A stretch of DNA of 64,000 nucleotides from Pseudoruegeria sp. SHC-113 (GTDB taxonomy: Bacteria; Pseudomonadota; Alphaproteobacteria; Rhodobacterales; Rhodobacteraceae). Each line of letters opens with the position of its first letter. Positions within the stretch are counted from its first letter, which is position 1. The stretch spans positions 1 to 64,000 of the forward strand of contig NZ_JAHUBR010000002.1 in NCBI RefSeq assembly GCF_025376885.1, read 5' to 3'. The notes under the pieces were generated by a model that was not told the origin of the DNA, made no database searches, and was given only the letters and a program-made list of their open reading frames with translations. Positions 63,233 to 64,000 of this stretch are shown piece after piece. The translations under genes were made by a program, and so were the position numbers.

Positions 63233-64000
63233 CTACGGCAGGTATTTCTGCACGAAGCCAACAACCTTTTTTACTGTCGGATTGTCAAACAGCTTCGGCG
63301 AGAAGTAAGCCCCCGCCGCCCGCTTGTTGACCTCGCCCAGCGTCGGATAGGGGGCTATCATGTTGGCAACGGCGGACATTTTCAACTTGTTTGCGATGGC
63401 AAGCGACCAGACGCCGATCAGATCGCCCGCCTGCGCCCCGACGATGGACGCCCCCACGGGGCGGCCCTTCACCACCATGACTTTGATCAGCCCGGTGGTG
63501 CGGCCTTCCGCGATGGCGCGGTCATTCTCTTCAAAGGCAAAGCGCGCCACGGTTAGCGCCTCGCCATGCGCCGCGCGCGCCTGTGCCTCCGTCAGGCCGA
63601 CCTGCGCGATCTCGGGATCGGTGTATGTGGCCCACGGAATGTGGTCTGTGCGCGCCTTCGAGGGCAGACCAAAGAGAATAGAGCGGATGATGACCCCCGC
63701 GTGGTAGCCCGCCACATGGGTGAACTGGAAACCTCCGGCCACATCGCCGATGGCATAGACGCGGCGGTTGCTGCTGCGCAGATCGGGGCCAACGGTGACG
63801 CCTTGCCGGGTGTAGTCCACCCCGGCGGCCTCCAACCTAAGGTTTTCAACATTCACCTTGCGCCCCACGGCCACCAGAAGGTGGGTGCCGGTGAAGCGGC
63901 GGCCGTCCTCGGCCTCCACGGTGATTGCGCCTGCCGCGCCGGATACCTGCGCCGCCTTCGTGCCTTCCTCGATCACGATGCCCTCGGCGCGCAGGCGTTC
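63233..64000 (-). CDS. Pyridine nucleotide-disulfide oxidoreductase, C-terminal part
   Basis: The 3' portion of a flavoprotein disulfide reductase (dihydrolipoamide dehydrogenase/mercuric reductase-like); the 5' end lies beyond the window. Visible are the NAD-domain exit THLLVAVGRKVN, the FAD-contact VYAIGDVAGGFQFTHVAGYH, and the dimerisation domain with PWATYTDPEIAQVGLTEAQA. The usual HxHPTxxE end of dihydrolipoamide dehydrogenase reads MIAPYPTLGEV, as in mercuric-reductase-like relatives of unknown substrate. The redox CxxxxC site would be upstream. Confidence 0.85.
   Translation of the reverse strand, partial: ERLRAEGIVIEEGTKAAQVSGAAGAITVEAEDGRRFTGTHLLVAVGRKVNVENLRLEAAGVDYTRQGVTVGPDLRSSNRRVYAIGDVAGGFQFTHVAGYHAGVIIRSILFGLPSKARTDHIPWATYTDPEIAQVGLTEAQARAAHGEALTVARFAFEENDRAIAEGRTTGLIKVMVVKGRPVGASIVGAQAGDLIGVWSLAIANKLKMSAVANMIAPYPTLGEVNKRAAGAYFSPKLFDNPTVKKVVGFVQKYLP

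Overview
The window is about 64 kb of GC-rich, gene-dense chromosome from an alphaproteobacterium, most likely a marine member of the Rhodobacterales (Roseobacter/Rhodobacter group). Grounds: a Tad/Flp pilus locus of the alphaproteobacterial cpa type, a ligase-associated helicase/PdeM pair, an AcuI-type acrylyl-CoA reductase, polyamine uptake and catabolism genes in two divergent blocks, and a biotin operon with bioG and an alphaproteobacterial BioR-type operator. No insertion sequence, phage gene, CRISPR array or rRNA was seen. One tRNA gene is present.

Layout. 1-12.1 kb: Tad pilus locus (two Flp-like pilins, cpaB, cpaC, an OmpA lipoprotein, cpaE, cpaF, tadB, tadC, two TPR lipoproteins, prepilin peptidase, and an AAA ATPase), cut into transcription blocks by strong hairpin terminators. 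12.1-15.3 kb: DNA-damage helicase and PdeM phosphoesterase. 15.4-17.9 kb: a hybrid histidine kinase whose 3' end runs antisense through a small RPD-repeat lipoprotein gene. 18.2-29.1 kb: a tightly coupled run of arylsulfatase, secreted HAD phosphatase, MoxR ATPase, DUF58, DUF4381, two vWA proteins, BatD and an octaheme cytochrome with HEAT/TPR-like C-terminus. I judge it the best candidate for an uncharacterised envelope system. 29.2-30.8 kb: single-domain globin and acuI.

31-46.4 kb: polyamine region. On the minus strand the order is potF-potA-potB-potC-puuA-puuB-amidotransferase-MFS. On the plus strand it is a GntR/FCD regulator, a second puuA-like ligase, a class III aminotransferase, a second puuB-like oxidase and an aldehyde dehydrogenase. 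Together they import putrescine/spermidine and convert it through gamma-glutamyl intermediates to GABA and glutamate. Three TTTGATCAAA-type palindromes around the regulator look like its operators.

46.6-51.1 kb: minus-strand pqi cluster (pqiA split in two, pqiB with 93-residue tandem repeats, pqiC), an MCE-type envelope lipid-transport system. 51.2-57.5 kb: bioBFDAGC operon headed by a BioR box, with a convergent GntR gene that may be bioR. 57.5-64 kb: tex, a VOC protein, a lytic transglycosylase lipoprotein, a small secreted protein, tRNA-Arg(ACG), a membrane histidine kinase, and the 3' part of a pyridine nucleotide-disulfide oxidoreductase that runs off the window.

Family names come from recognising motifs and gene order by eye; no database search was possible.
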